A DNA stretch of 64,000 nucleotides from Chitinophaga filiformis (GTDB lineage: Bacteria; Bacteroidota; Bacteroidia; Chitinophagales; Chitinophagaceae), in contig NZ_FNBN01000002.1 of the NCBI RefSeq assembly GCF_900102545.1, positions 1,090,264-1,154,263 on the forward strand, given 5' to 3'. The notes beneath the pieces are model-generated. The model saw nothing but the letters and a program-made list of their open reading frames with translations. It ran no database searches and was not told the origin of the DNA. The translations under genes and the position numbers were made by a program. Positions 56,536-64,000 of this stretch are shown piece by piece; within the stretch, counting starts at the first letter, position 1; each line of letters starts with the position of its first letter.

Positions 56536-56630
56536 AATTCTTACTACCGGTTAAGGAATAATTTCCCAACAGGTCAATTATTCTGCAGAAGTGGTAACAT
56601 TAGTGTTCAATCATTGTAAGCGTCGGCGCC

Positions 56631-57353
56631 TTAGCTTTTAGGAGCTTCCAGGGTTGGATTGGTAGCTATGTTGGTGACTCTGAAGCCTACTTTCTTAATA
56701 GTGAAAGCGCCAAACTTGATGGTCTGTCCTTCTTTTGATGTCACCCAGAAATCAAAAGTCTTCTGTGTGATGTTGTAGTAGAAGTCTTTGAACAGGATGA
56801 TAAAATCTTCCGGTTTCTTGCTTGTACCGTCTTCACCTTTTATATCTGGCAGTTGTGGTGTAGCGGTATCGCCGGTGTTTCTTGTGATCCAGTCAATGAG
56901 TACTTTGAGGTTGATCTGGCTTCCTTCTGCTTCATCTGTTTTGTCGCTGAAGTCGATGATCCAATCGCCCTTGGTATTGAGTTTGGTCACCAGGTTGCCC
57001 ATTCTTACATTCAGGATGGCGGCAGCAGCGTCGTTGCCTTCAGGACCAATGGCAAGCTGTCCGTTTATTCCTACGCTGTATTTTGATGCGTTGGCGAGAC
57101 CACTGATAGTAACTGTAGTACCGTTCAATGCAAAAGTTCCACCTACTGCACGGTAGACCACTGTGGCGCCATTTGCCCAGGTTACCTGAATGTTGTCATT
57201 GGCAGTAGCGAAATTCGTCCATGTAGCTGCTGTTACATTTTCCGCTGTGATCTTTTCAGCAAAAGTGCCATTACTGTCAAATTTGACAAGTTCATTAGCA
57301 TCTGTGATTGCAGGAATGTTGCTGGAAAGATTCTTAATTTCTGTAATTGTCAT
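56631..57353 (-). CDS. Unknown 240-residue protein, DUF6603 cluster
   Basis: No signal peptide. Asn/Thr/Gly-rich beta sequence (VYRAVGGTFALNGTTVTISG, KYSVGINGQLAIGPEG) followed by KGDWIIDFSDKTDEAEGSQI and a C-terminal beta segment. The composition resembles bacterial structural or fibre proteins, but I recognise no family. It lies 57 bases after the collar protein and 95 before the DUF6603-like gene. Confidence 0.65.
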   Translation of the reverse strand: MTITEIKNLSSNIPAITDANELVKFDSNGTFAEKITAENVTAATWTNFATANDNIQVTWANGATVVYRAVGGTFALNGTTVTISGLANASKYSVGINGQLAIGPEGNDAAAAILNVRMGNLVTKLNTKGDWIIDFSDKTDEAEGSQINLKVLIDWITRNTGDTATPQLPDIKGEDGTSKKPEDFIILFKDFYYNITQKTFDFWVTSKEGQTIKFGAFTIKKVGFRVTNIATNPTLEAPKS

Positions 57354-57410
57354 TTTGTTTGAGTTTGAGGTTAATATGTATGTGTGGGTAATACTTGTAT
57401 TGCCGGGTGT

Positions 57411-58118
57411 TTAGTATTTAATTATATAGTTGAGGGCTATCCATTTAGGACGATTTCTATCATTTGAAGGCGAGGATGGCATTGTATAGGCAGGTAAGTT
57501 TACCACATGCCAGTGACCGCCCGCATTTTCTGTAGTTTGCTTTGTAACATCCTGACCACCTGTGTCTATACCAGTGTAACCTCCCTTATCCAGCCCTCGG
57601 TTATACCAGGTGCGGGGAAAAAAGTGATTGTGGTCGCCTGCCCATTCAGTACCAAATGATCTTTGAGGCATTGTAACTGAATGACTGTGTTGATCAGGAT
57701 AACCCGATGTACCCACTGGCTCCCACGGAGTGGCTCCCTGGACAAAGGATGCACTAAGATCAGGCACTTTGAATGTTGCGGTAGTCCCGCCATTGCCATA
57801 CGTGTAGCCTATAGCAGCAAAGAGATCTTTCTGATCTCCGCTGATCGAATAGGCAGCTCCATTACAGAGTAACCATCCGGGAGGAGCAGTAGTCCCTGCA
57901 TAAGGGAGAACGGTACCTACAGGCATAACCACGCCTGTTTTGTCTACGAATCTGCCATTGGCTTTTACGTTTCCATCTACTTGTAGTTTTTCTGTGGGCG
58001 CTTCGGTGCCAACACCTACATTTCCATTGGGTAGAATTTTTAAAGCGTCAGTTTGTGCGTATAGGTTACTGATCGCTGCAATGCATACGAATGCTGTAAT
58101 GAATAGAGAATGTTTCAT
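57411..58118 (-). CDS. Secreted phage tail-collar-domain protein, first gene of the DUF6603 cluster
   Basis: 235 residues with signal peptide (about 1-21; ISNLYAQ). An N-terminal repeat typical of fibre proteins (ILPNGNVGVGTEAPTEKLQV, about 28-48) precedes a tail-collar domain (about 65-124; PVGTVLPYAGTTAPPGWLLC, then KVPDLSASFVQGA). The C-terminal part (DHNHFFPRTWYN, NDRNRPKWIALNYIIKY) is the usual end of such proteins. Collar domains occur in phage tail fibres and also in exported bacterial proteins; with no tail genes nearby this one is not phage. It opens the seven-gene array. Confidence 0.85.
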   Translation of the reverse strand: MKHSLFITAFVCIAAISNLYAQTDALKILPNGNVGVGTEAPTEKLQVDGNVKANGRFVDKTGVVMPVGTVLPYAGTTAPPGWLLCNGAAYSISGDQKDLFAAIGYTYGNGGTTATFKVPDLSASFVQGATPWEPVGTSGYPDQHSHSVTMPQRSFGTEWAGDHNHFFPRTWYNRGLDKGGYTGIDTGGQDVTKQTTENAGGHWHVVNLPAYTMPSSPSNDRNRPKWIALNYIIKY

Positions 58119-58499
58119 TTTAATTTGGGATTAAGAATAAATATGATGTCCAGCTATTGCCTTCAATGCATTTCCGACAGGAGCTTGCTTTCGGGAACAG
58201 GGATACACTCCGGATCTGTAAGAACAGATAGCAGGAACAACAATAGTGTACAATTATGTTGAAGTGTTACTTTGGGGTGTAACATAACGGGGTCAATTAG
58301 TTATTTTGTATTTAAAGGGTAACTGTAAAATATGGGTGCAAATGTAAAAACTAAAACATGATACCACAAAAATTTCTTGATAAACGGCAGATATCTCATG
58401 ACGCCCGGCGTCCTAAAGCTGAAAGACGTAACTATATACACGTCAATGGGGTCCTTGCTGCGCGCAGTAAGAACCCCATTGGACATTTGGCCTTAAGGA
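58119..58499. other. Intergenic region upstream of the DUF6603 cluster
   Basis: 381 bases between two minus-strand units. It holds the GH127 terminator hairpin (58445-58480) and the presumed promoter of the cluster. I found no consensus -33/-7 pair for the cluster, and no small gene. Two short overlapping frames here are only reflections of the hairpin palindrome. Confidence 0.5.
58445..58480 (-). terminator. Hairpin after the arabinofuranosidase gene
   Basis: AATGGGGTCCTT (58445-58456) pairs with AAGAACCCCATT (58469-58480), one mismatch, loop of 12 bases. It lies about 20 bases after the stop. No T-run, so strength is uncertain. Confidence 0.6.
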
Positions 58500-61400
58500 C
58501 TATTTTAACTCAACATCCAGGTAAACAGAATGACGCCCGTATGTTTCATAAAATGGTTTAAAAACCACGCCATCTATCGTGAATTGCAATTGTTCTGGAT
58601 CGCCTTTAATAGACTTACTTATATCTTCTGCATCCAGGGTTATTTTACGCCAATCCTGTCTTGCTTCAGGTTCCTGGGCAGCCAGCAATATTGGTCCGTA
58701 AAACAGGCTGGCGATATTCTGTTGATCCATCACCGGATCGAGGTGAAACTGGAACGGCATTTTCAATTCTATCACATCGCCATCTTTCCATTGACGGCTT
58801 ATTTTCAGGTAGCTGCCTGGCTTAGCTGGAAGTGCCTGTTCCTTACCGTTGATCTTTACAAAGAAGCCTTTGGTAGCCCAGCCAGGCACACGCACATTGA
58901 TATCAAACTTTCCACTTCCTTTGATAGTAAGACGCGTATTATCTTCCTTTGGAAAATCTGTTGTCTGTTCTATCGTTACCCCGCGTTCTGTCCATTGTAG
59001 TGTTGAGGGTATGTATAGATTGACATACAGCGCCTGGTCATCTTTACTTTTAAAGTAAATTGAATGCTGGAACTTGGTATTACTCTCTAACGCAGTACCG
59101 TTACAACACGTAAAGCCTGTCATATCCGGATTGCCAAATTGTTTGATAGACCCTGGTCTGAGCGGTATATGGTAGGTATTGGCAGGAGAATGCTCGGCTA
59201 CAGAAGCCAGGATATCATTGTACAATGCACGTTCGTAATAGTCCATTAACTCTGCCCGCTGATCGAAGAGAAACAGGTCACTTGTCAATTTTAGCATATT
59301 GTATGTGGCACAGGTCTCGTTTTGTCCGCCGGAAGAGAAACCGTTTTCATACAATGTTGCCGGCTGACTGATAAAACATTCCGCATTAGCGGGATTACGT
59401 GCTCCTGCTACTCCTCCAATGCTGTACATATAGTCGTTGACAGCCTTATACCAGAAGTTATCGGCCACTTTGTAATATTCCGGATTATTCGAAACGCGGT
59501 ACATTTCGATACTTCCCACAATCTGCGGTATATGCTGATTGGCATGCAGTCCACGGAAAACATCTACATTTTTCGCCAGCCCATGCGAATGTGCGGTATC
59601 ACCAAAGAAGACCCTGATGTTATCAAATAACTGTGCTGTTTTCAGGTATTTTGATTCACCGGTAATGCGGTACATACGGGCCATTGCCTCATTCATGCCT
59701 CCAAATTCACCTGCTATGTATGTATTCCACATCTTTATGAGCGTATCCTTAGGCAAGCGGCTCAAACGGGCATATACCCAATCACTCATGCCCGCAGCTA
59801 TATCAAGCGCTTTTTTATTACCACTCACTTCATATACATCCATTAAGCCAGCCAGAATTTTGTGCAATGTGTAATAGGGAGCCCAAATCTGGTTCTTCTG
59901 TCCTCCATACTTAGCGCCGTGTTCCAACATGATAAACTGATCCGGAGGATATGCGCTGATGAATCCTTTCCCCCAGTTCCAGTAATCGGTACGAATACCC
60001 TCATCACTCAAATCTGAATCATAATTTGATTTTCCGGGACCATGCGGCACTGCTGTCGGATCGGACACATAGGCGCTACCTGCTGTTTTCGGCTTTCCGG
60101 ATAATTGTGATAACTCATAGAGCGTATTCACCATATACTCCATTTTCTGAGAGAAATTAGCCTGCAATGCCTTGTCATATCCTGTGCTGGCATAAGCCTG
60201 TGCAATTGCCGTAAGGTAGTGACCTGTAGCATGGCCTCTTAATTTAGTATCCTTACTGTCCCATACGTCCAGCGGCTTTGCGCCTTCAGGTTGCTGCTGA
60301 CCAAAAGCATGGCGGAACATATACAGAAAGGAGTTAGGATCAGTGGTAGCTAAGGTTTTTATAAACTTATCCCGGTTTTCGGTAAACTGGGTTTCATGGC
60401 CATGGGCATCGGCTTTTAAGGAAACCTTACCTAAATCAAATGCCGCCAGCTTTAAATCGGGCGTAGCTGACTTGTCGGACTTTTTAACCGTAACAAACGC
60501 CTTTGGCTGAAAATCTGTTCCGGCAACACGTCCTGTAACGGTATAGCGTCCTGGTTTAAGAACAGCGTTATTGTCTATTGGAAAAGGCCAGAGCACACGT
60601 ACTTTCGGACCTTTCATACCATTCTTATATGTTCCCTCTATATAACTGGGTAGTCGTGGCAAATTTCCCAAGGCTGTTTCCACTTCTACATCGGCTACAT
60701 GAACCAAATAAGCATTATAAAGCTGCGCCTGGGTCGGAGAAAAATGAGGGAGGTCATCTTCATGTTTACCTGTGGTATTCACCACGCCTTCATTGATACC
60801 TGTCTGGGAATTGTTATAGATCCCTGCAACCTGTCTCCTGCTCAGCGCAATACGATAAATACGAAAATCGTGTATCATTGCATTGAGATAGGGATCGCCT
60901 GGTAATAAGGACTTACCGATATAAAGCTGTCTCTTCTCTCCTGCCCGCTGACCAAATACGGCCGTTAATTCAGACGGGATATCTTTCGCCTCACCCACCG
61001 GCTTACTGTCAACATAGGTGATCATAGATTTTGAAGGAATATCTATTACTATGGCAAGATGCACCCACTTGTTTAATTCTATAGCCGGAGAAACCGCTCC
61101 TTTTTTATTACCCTGTCCCGCTGTTATTAACGCCTGATAGCCTTCCTGCGCATTTGTACCAACAGGAGCTGCAAAGAAATGTTTGGTATCATCTTCTCCG
61201 AAATCAAAAAATCGTTGGCCTGATTGCTTCGAACGCAGGTAGATCCATCCTGATATACTGAGCGATTCTATATCTGATAATGCTTCTCCCGGGAGCTTAA
61301 CAAAAGCATTGTTATTTCCGGGAAGCGACAATACCTTTCCAAAACGTTCGTCGTTAACAAATTTGATTTCATCCCCCTGGGATTTGCCGTGCAGATTATT

Positions 61401-61568
61401 CCGGGACCAATCTTTGAGATCTCCGTTAAAAACATAACGCGCGATCATTCCCGTTTCACCGATTCCATCTAATATCTGATCCCCATTTTGTGCATGAGCG
61501 GTGTTAATACCCTGGATCCAAACAGCAACAAACAGGATGACACGCACGAATACTTGGTACATTTTCAT
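58500..61568 (-). CDS. GH127/GH146-type beta-L-arabinofuranosidase with LamG and Ig-like modules
   Basis: 1022 residues with signal peptide (about 1-26). LamG/concanavalin-like domain about 35-255 (SLSISGWIYLRSKQSGQRFF), an Ig-like (Big_4 type) domain about 308-362 (RVLWPFPIDNNAVLKPGRYT), then an (alpha/alpha)6 barrel about 385-830 of the DUF1680 family. Zinc/catalytic residues of GH127 are recognisable: E751 and C753 in NETCATYN, and C821-C822 in TCCNGT, where the first Cys of the pair is the nucleophile in HypBA1. It would release beta-L-arabinofuranose from plant glycoproteins or pectin. It lacks a T9SS sorting domain, so it is probably periplasmic. No sugar transporter is near. Confidence 0.88.
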   Translation of the reverse strand: MKMYQVFVRVILFVAVWIQGINTAHAQNGDQILDGIGETGMIARYVFNGDLKDWSRNNLHGKSQGDEIKFVNDERFGKVLSLPGNNNAFVKLPGEALSDIESLSISGWIYLRSKQSGQRFFDFGEDDTKHFFAAPVGTNAQEGYQALITAGQGNKKGAVSPAIELNKWVHLAIVIDIPSKSMITYVDSKPVGEAKDIPSELTAVFGQRAGEKRQLYIGKSLLPGDPYLNAMIHDFRIYRIALSRRQVAGIYNNSQTGINEGVVNTTGKHEDDLPHFSPTQAQLYNAYLVHVADVEVETALGNLPRLPSYIEGTYKNGMKGPKVRVLWPFPIDNNAVLKPGRYTVTGRVAGTDFQPKAFVTVKKSDKSATPDLKLAAFDLGKVSLKADAHGHETQFTENRDKFIKTLATTDPNSFLYMFRHAFGQQQPEGAKPLDVWDSKDTKLRGHATGHYLTAIAQAYASTGYDKALQANFSQKMEYMVNTLYELSQLSGKPKTAGSAYVSDPTAVPHGPGKSNYDSDLSDEGIRTDYWNWGKGFISAYPPDQFIMLEHGAKYGGQKNQIWAPYYTLHKILAGLMDVYEVSGNKKALDIAAGMSDWVYARLSRLPKDTLIKMWNTYIAGEFGGMNEAMARMYRITGESKYLKTAQLFDNIRVFFGDTAHSHGLAKNVDVFRGLHANQHIPQIVGSIEMYRVSNNPEYYKVADNFWYKAVNDYMYSIGGVAGARNPANAECFISQPATLYENGFSSGGQNETCATYNMLKLTSDLFLFDQRAELMDYYERALYNDILASVAEHSPANTYHIPLRPGSIKQFGNPDMTGFTCCNGTALESNTKFQHSIYFKSKDDQALYVNLYIPSTLQWTERGVTIEQTTDFPKEDNTRLTIKGSGKFDINVRVPGWATKGFFVKINGKEQALPAKPGSYLKISRQWKDGDVIELKMPFQFHLDPVMDQQNIASLFYGPILLAAQEPEARQDWRKITLDAEDISKSIKGDPEQLQFTIDGVVFKPFYETYGRHSVYLDVELK

Positions 61569-61780
61569 AATTGCATAATTTTCAGCAATACCCTTATACC
61601 TTCTGTTATAAAATCTAATTCTTTACAGGATAAACATCTGTAAATCAATACATCCCACAACAGATCAATATTCAGGTAATTAACTATGAAACTATGAAGA
61701 ATTCCCGCGTTCCTATAAGTATATTTTAGCTGATAGTCAAATGATATTAACTAGTTTCCTTTCCGAAAAACAAGGAATAT

Positions 61781-62341
61781 CTATTCCGCCGGTGTTCGCT
61801 CCAGTAGGTAAACATGTTCCGGACCATCTATTTCATCCATCACCTCATCTACTTTAATAAAGCCAAAAGACCGGGCAAGCGCCAAAGAAGGTATATTTTC
61901 CGGTGAAATAGAAGCAATGAAACGCTGTATAGAGAATGCCTCCGCTGCCCAGTTAATAAGGGCCAAGATCGCTTCCCGCGCATATCCCTCTCTTCTATAA
62001 TCTGAGAAGATCCTATATCCAAGTTCTACCGCGTCCTTCATATACGGCTTCTCTGCATCGTGATCCGGACTACCGTGAAAACGAATCAAGCCAATCATCT
62101 TCTTTTCACTTTTTAGTATAATCCCCCTGGACGCCCAAGGTTTATATTCCGGGTCTTCGCGTAGCAGGTGATGGTCTCTTTTCAGGACGCCAAGGTCGCT
62201 AAAGAACTCCTCCGGGATAGCAGCATGTAGTAGCTGTTGAGCTGCTGCAAGATCGTTATTAAGACAAGCGCTGGTGACTTCATCTCCGAGTAGTCGCAGT
62301 ATCAGGCGTGGGGTAATGATATCATTTATCGCTTCAGGCAT
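61781..62341 (-). CDS. GNAT N-acetyltransferase (RimJ/RimL type)
   Basis: 186 residues. ITPRLILRLL at the start, YRIFSDYRREGYAREAILAL with the acetyl-CoA binding Q/RxxGxA-type loop, and the following FIASISPENIPSLALARSFG are typical of the RimJ/RimL-like branch. Substrate unknown. It starts 12 bases upstream of, and is separated from, the next minus-strand gene, so the two may be coupled. Confidence 0.9.
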   Translation of the reverse strand: MPEAINDIITPRLILRLLGDEVTSACLNNDLAAAQQLLHAAIPEEFFSDLGVLKRDHHLLREDPEYKPWASRGIILKSEKKMIGLIRFHGSPDHDAEKPYMKDAVELGYRIFSDYRREGYAREAILALINWAAEAFSIQRFIASISPENIPSLALARSFGFIKVDEVMDEIDGPEHVYLLERTPAE

Positions 62342-62353
62342 GCAATATAGTTT

Positions 62354-62701
62354 TCAGTCAAGTTGTATCTCAAGTCTTCTTTTCTTAATGTCGATGTCCA
62401 ACCAATCAACTTCCTCCGGGTCAGGAATGCATTCTTTAATATCCAGATTCCTTGCGTGCCTGCTAAGCGCCTTGTTCCCCAGCTTCAGCACCAGTTCATA
62501 TTCTGATTGCCCATCTTTACCAATAAATGCTTTCAAAGTGATCTTCCTGCTATCATGTATAGATTTTTGAGAATAGCTATGGCCGGTCGCAAAGGGTAGA
62601 ACACCATCACACCAAAAGCCTTTTATTTCTTCATTGTTTGAATGCTGAAACGCCTTGCAGATTTCATATTCTAAAAATTGATAAAAGTCCTGATCTAACA
62701 T
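62354..62701 (-). CDS. Small protein of unknown function
   Basis: 115 residues from ATG 62701; the frame extends to a GTG at 62737. Soluble, acidic C-terminus (CIPDPEEVDWLDIDIKKRRL). Contains KGFWCDGVLPFATGHSYSQK and ITLKAFIGKDGQSEYELVLK. Not recognised. It sits between the permease and the acetyltransferase with small gaps. The size and fold pattern recall immunity-type proteins, but no toxin is nearby. Confidence 0.55.
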   Translation of the reverse strand: MLDQDFYQFLEYEICKAFQHSNNEEIKGFWCDGVLPFATGHSYSQKSIHDSRKITLKAFIGKDGQSEYELVLKLGNKALSRHARNLDIKECIPDPEEVDWLDIDIKKRRLEIQLD

Positions 62702-62743
62702 TGATGCTGTATTTATAGGGATATTGTATGCACACACACCAAA

Positions 62744-64000
62744 TCACTCCTGCCGTAGAGTAATCGCTGGATTTGACATTGCAGTACGATAGGTTTGTAT
62801 ACCTATAGTGAGCACACCGACTAATGACAGGCACCCCAGGCAGGCGGCATAGATTGTAATACCTGGCGTGGCCCGATAAGTAAAAATATGCAGAAATAAC
62901 GAACCCAGGAAACCTCCCAGGGGCAAACCAATGACCGCTGCTATGAGGATCAGTTTTATAAAACTCCAGGATAAAAGGCGCATAATCTGTCCTACTCCCG
63001 CTCCCATCACTTTACGTATGCCTACTTCCTTTGCCCGCTTCTCTGTATTATGTGTCACTACGCCCAGCATACCAAGAGCCGCTATCACAAAGACGATAAA
63101 GATAATCACGCCAAACAATTTAAGGTCCTCATTTTCCATGTAATGATCATACATCTGTTGCTCATACCAGCTATATATAAAAGGTTCATAGGGATATAAT
63201 CGCTTCCAGATACCCTGTAGAGAGGCTACCAGCAGTTGTTGTTTAGTACCATCCTGTACTGACAATGAGAGCGTTTTAAAGGCATGGGGATCATATTGCA
63301 ACACTAAAGGTGTGACTGGCATCTCATACCGCATAAAATTGAAATTTTTCACCACTCCGGCTATGATCATTTCACTGCTATCGAGAACGATGGTCTGTCC
63401 GATGCTACTCCGGGCGTCCTTCAGTCCCAACGACTGTACGGCCTTTTCGTTGATCACCACAAAGTGGCCTTTAAGAGTATCAGCATTATTCCCCGGCAGG
63501 TTATTGCCAGCTACAAAATTAAGCCGCATGTTACGAATAAAGGCAGCATCTACGGCATATTTATACGCCTGCAACTGCTCCATGCCGGCTTTGATGCGAT
63601 CATTCTGTGTGATCATTACCCGTTCTGCCCCTTCACTCAAGAGAGCAGAGGCAGCGCCTACACTATTAACGCCCGACAACTTAGAGATCTCATTGCTGAG
63701 CAGACGGTAAGTATTATGATCTGTCAGCGGGATATTAAGAATGTTCTTCCTGTTGAAGTTGTCATTGTCCGTAGCCATATAACGGAACTGGCTATACATC
63801 ACAACGGTAACCACCATAAATACCAGCGAAACGACAAACTGGATCACGATCAATGCCTTACGAAAGCCCATTTTTCGAACCCCCATAGTATCAAGCGCTC
63901 CCCTGAGCATAGTAACGGGTTTACCATACGATAAAATCCGCGCGGGCGTTATACCTGCTACCAGGCCAGTGAAAAGCGTAAAACCAATAAATGCCAGCCA
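62744..64000 (-). CDS. ABC transporter permease, MacB/FtsX type (partial at the window edge)
   Basis: The frame stays open from the stop at 62744 to the last base of the window; the internal ATG at 63910 is not the start. Upstream residues (TPARILSYGKPVTMLRGAL) match the linker before the second half of Bacteroidota MacB-like permeases. A periplasmic MacB-PCD-like domain and a C-terminal FtsX domain with three helices follow, with KRAKEVGIRKVMGAGVGQIM before the last pair. The family exports peptides or lipoproteins or acts in envelope stress. The ATPase and the N-terminal half are outside the window. Confidence 0.88.
   Translation of the reverse strand, partial: WLAFIGFTLFTGLVAGITPARILSYGKPVTMLRGALDTMGVRKMGFRKALIVIQFVVSLVFMVVTVVMYSQFRYMATDNDNFNRKNILNIPLTDHNTYRLLSNEISKLSGVNSVGAASALLSEGAERVMITQNDRIKAGMEQLQAYKYAVDAAFIRNMRLNFVAGNNLPGNNADTLKGHFVVINEKAVQSLGLKDARSSIGQTIVLDSSEMIIAGVVKNFNFMRYEMPVTPLVLQYDPHAFKTLSLSVQDGTKQQLLVASLQGIWKRLYPYEPFIYSWYEQQMYDHYMENEDLKLFGVIIFIVFVIAALGMLGVVTHNTEKRAKEVGIRKVMGAGVGQIMRLLSWSFIKLILIAAVIGLPLGGFLGSLFLHIFTYRATPGITIYAACLGCLSLVGVLTIGIQTYRTAMSNPAITLRQE

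Noticed and set aside
57411-58118. Prophage or tailocin
   Set aside because: Only the collar domain is phage-like. No integrase, capsid, terminase, sheath, tube or lysis gene is visible on either side, and the protein has a signal peptide.
58301-58561. Short frames on both strands (VNGVLAARSKNPIG and its mirror)
   Set aside because: They mirror each other because they translate the two arms of the same hairpin; no independent coding evidence.
62354-62701. Immunity protein of a toxin system
   Set aside because: Size fits, but no toxin, polymorphic repeat or secretion marker is next to it; left as unknown.

Overview
The window reads as chromosomal DNA of a Bacteroidota bacterium, most likely a Chitinophaga-like member of the Chitinophagaceae. 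The basis is a SusC/SusD pair behind an ECF sigma factor and FecR anti-sigma factor, three proteins with type IX secretion C-terminal sorting domains, regulators with a Y_Y_Y or TPR sensor and a LuxR-like HTH but no kinase, and a clean Bacteroidota promoter (TTG, 19 bp, TAGGTTTG) in front of the only tRNA. I see no rRNA, CRISPR array, intact insertion sequence or integrase. The genus is inferred, not proven.

Layout. 0-7.4 kb: mixed housekeeping or accessory genes (PixA/AidA-type inclusion protein, cytochrome c with a DUF1772 membrane protein, Xaa-Pro aminopeptidase, a beta-lactamase-fold serine hydrolase, RDD protein, large GAF protein). 7.5-28.7 kb: a glycan/peptide acquisition region with a lipoprotein GH16 carrying a beta-trefoil, a Y_Y_Y/LuxR regulator, ECF sigma, FecR, SusC, SusD, a DUF5117-type zinc protease, and two large secreted T9SS enzymes (a multidomain GH16 and a PQQ-type sugar dehydrogenase with two CBM6 modules). 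Hairpin terminators after the protease and after each large enzyme suggest separate transcription units: sigma/FecR control probably covers SusC-SusD-protease, while the glucan enzymes run from their own promoters. The two GH16 enzymes point to beta-1,3-glucan (laminarin or fungal wall) as a substrate of the region.

28.8-37.6 kb: tRNA-Lys, then a gene-sparse, scarred stretch in which AraC or Crp/Fnr regulators alternate with short-chain dehydrogenases (SDRs). Between the intact genes lie remnants absent from simple gene calls: a Tat-signal N-terminus, a Crp/Fnr C-terminal HTH, an SDR Rossmann N-terminus and an unidentified reverse-strand frame. 37.8-43.3 kb: a two-gene lipoprotein/membrane protein operon, a TPR-LuxR-like regulator with GTCTACAA repeats upstream, and a T9SS-secreted Ig-like protein.

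43.5-58.1 kb is the most unusual part: seven same-strand, tightly spaced or overlapping genes, transcribed right to left. They encode a secreted tail-collar protein, a 240-residue unknown, a 1070-residue DUF6603-like protein, 747- and 1200-residue unknowns, a kelch-type protein and a secreted DNRLRE/PQQ-propeller protein. Five of the seven have no signal peptide, and no tail tube, sheath, baseplate or enzyme motif is visible. This is the best candidate for an undescribed multi-protein system. 58.5-64 kb: a GH127/GH146-type beta-L-arabinofuranosidase with LamG and Ig-like modules, a GNAT acetyltransferase, a small unknown, and an ABC permease cut by the window edge.
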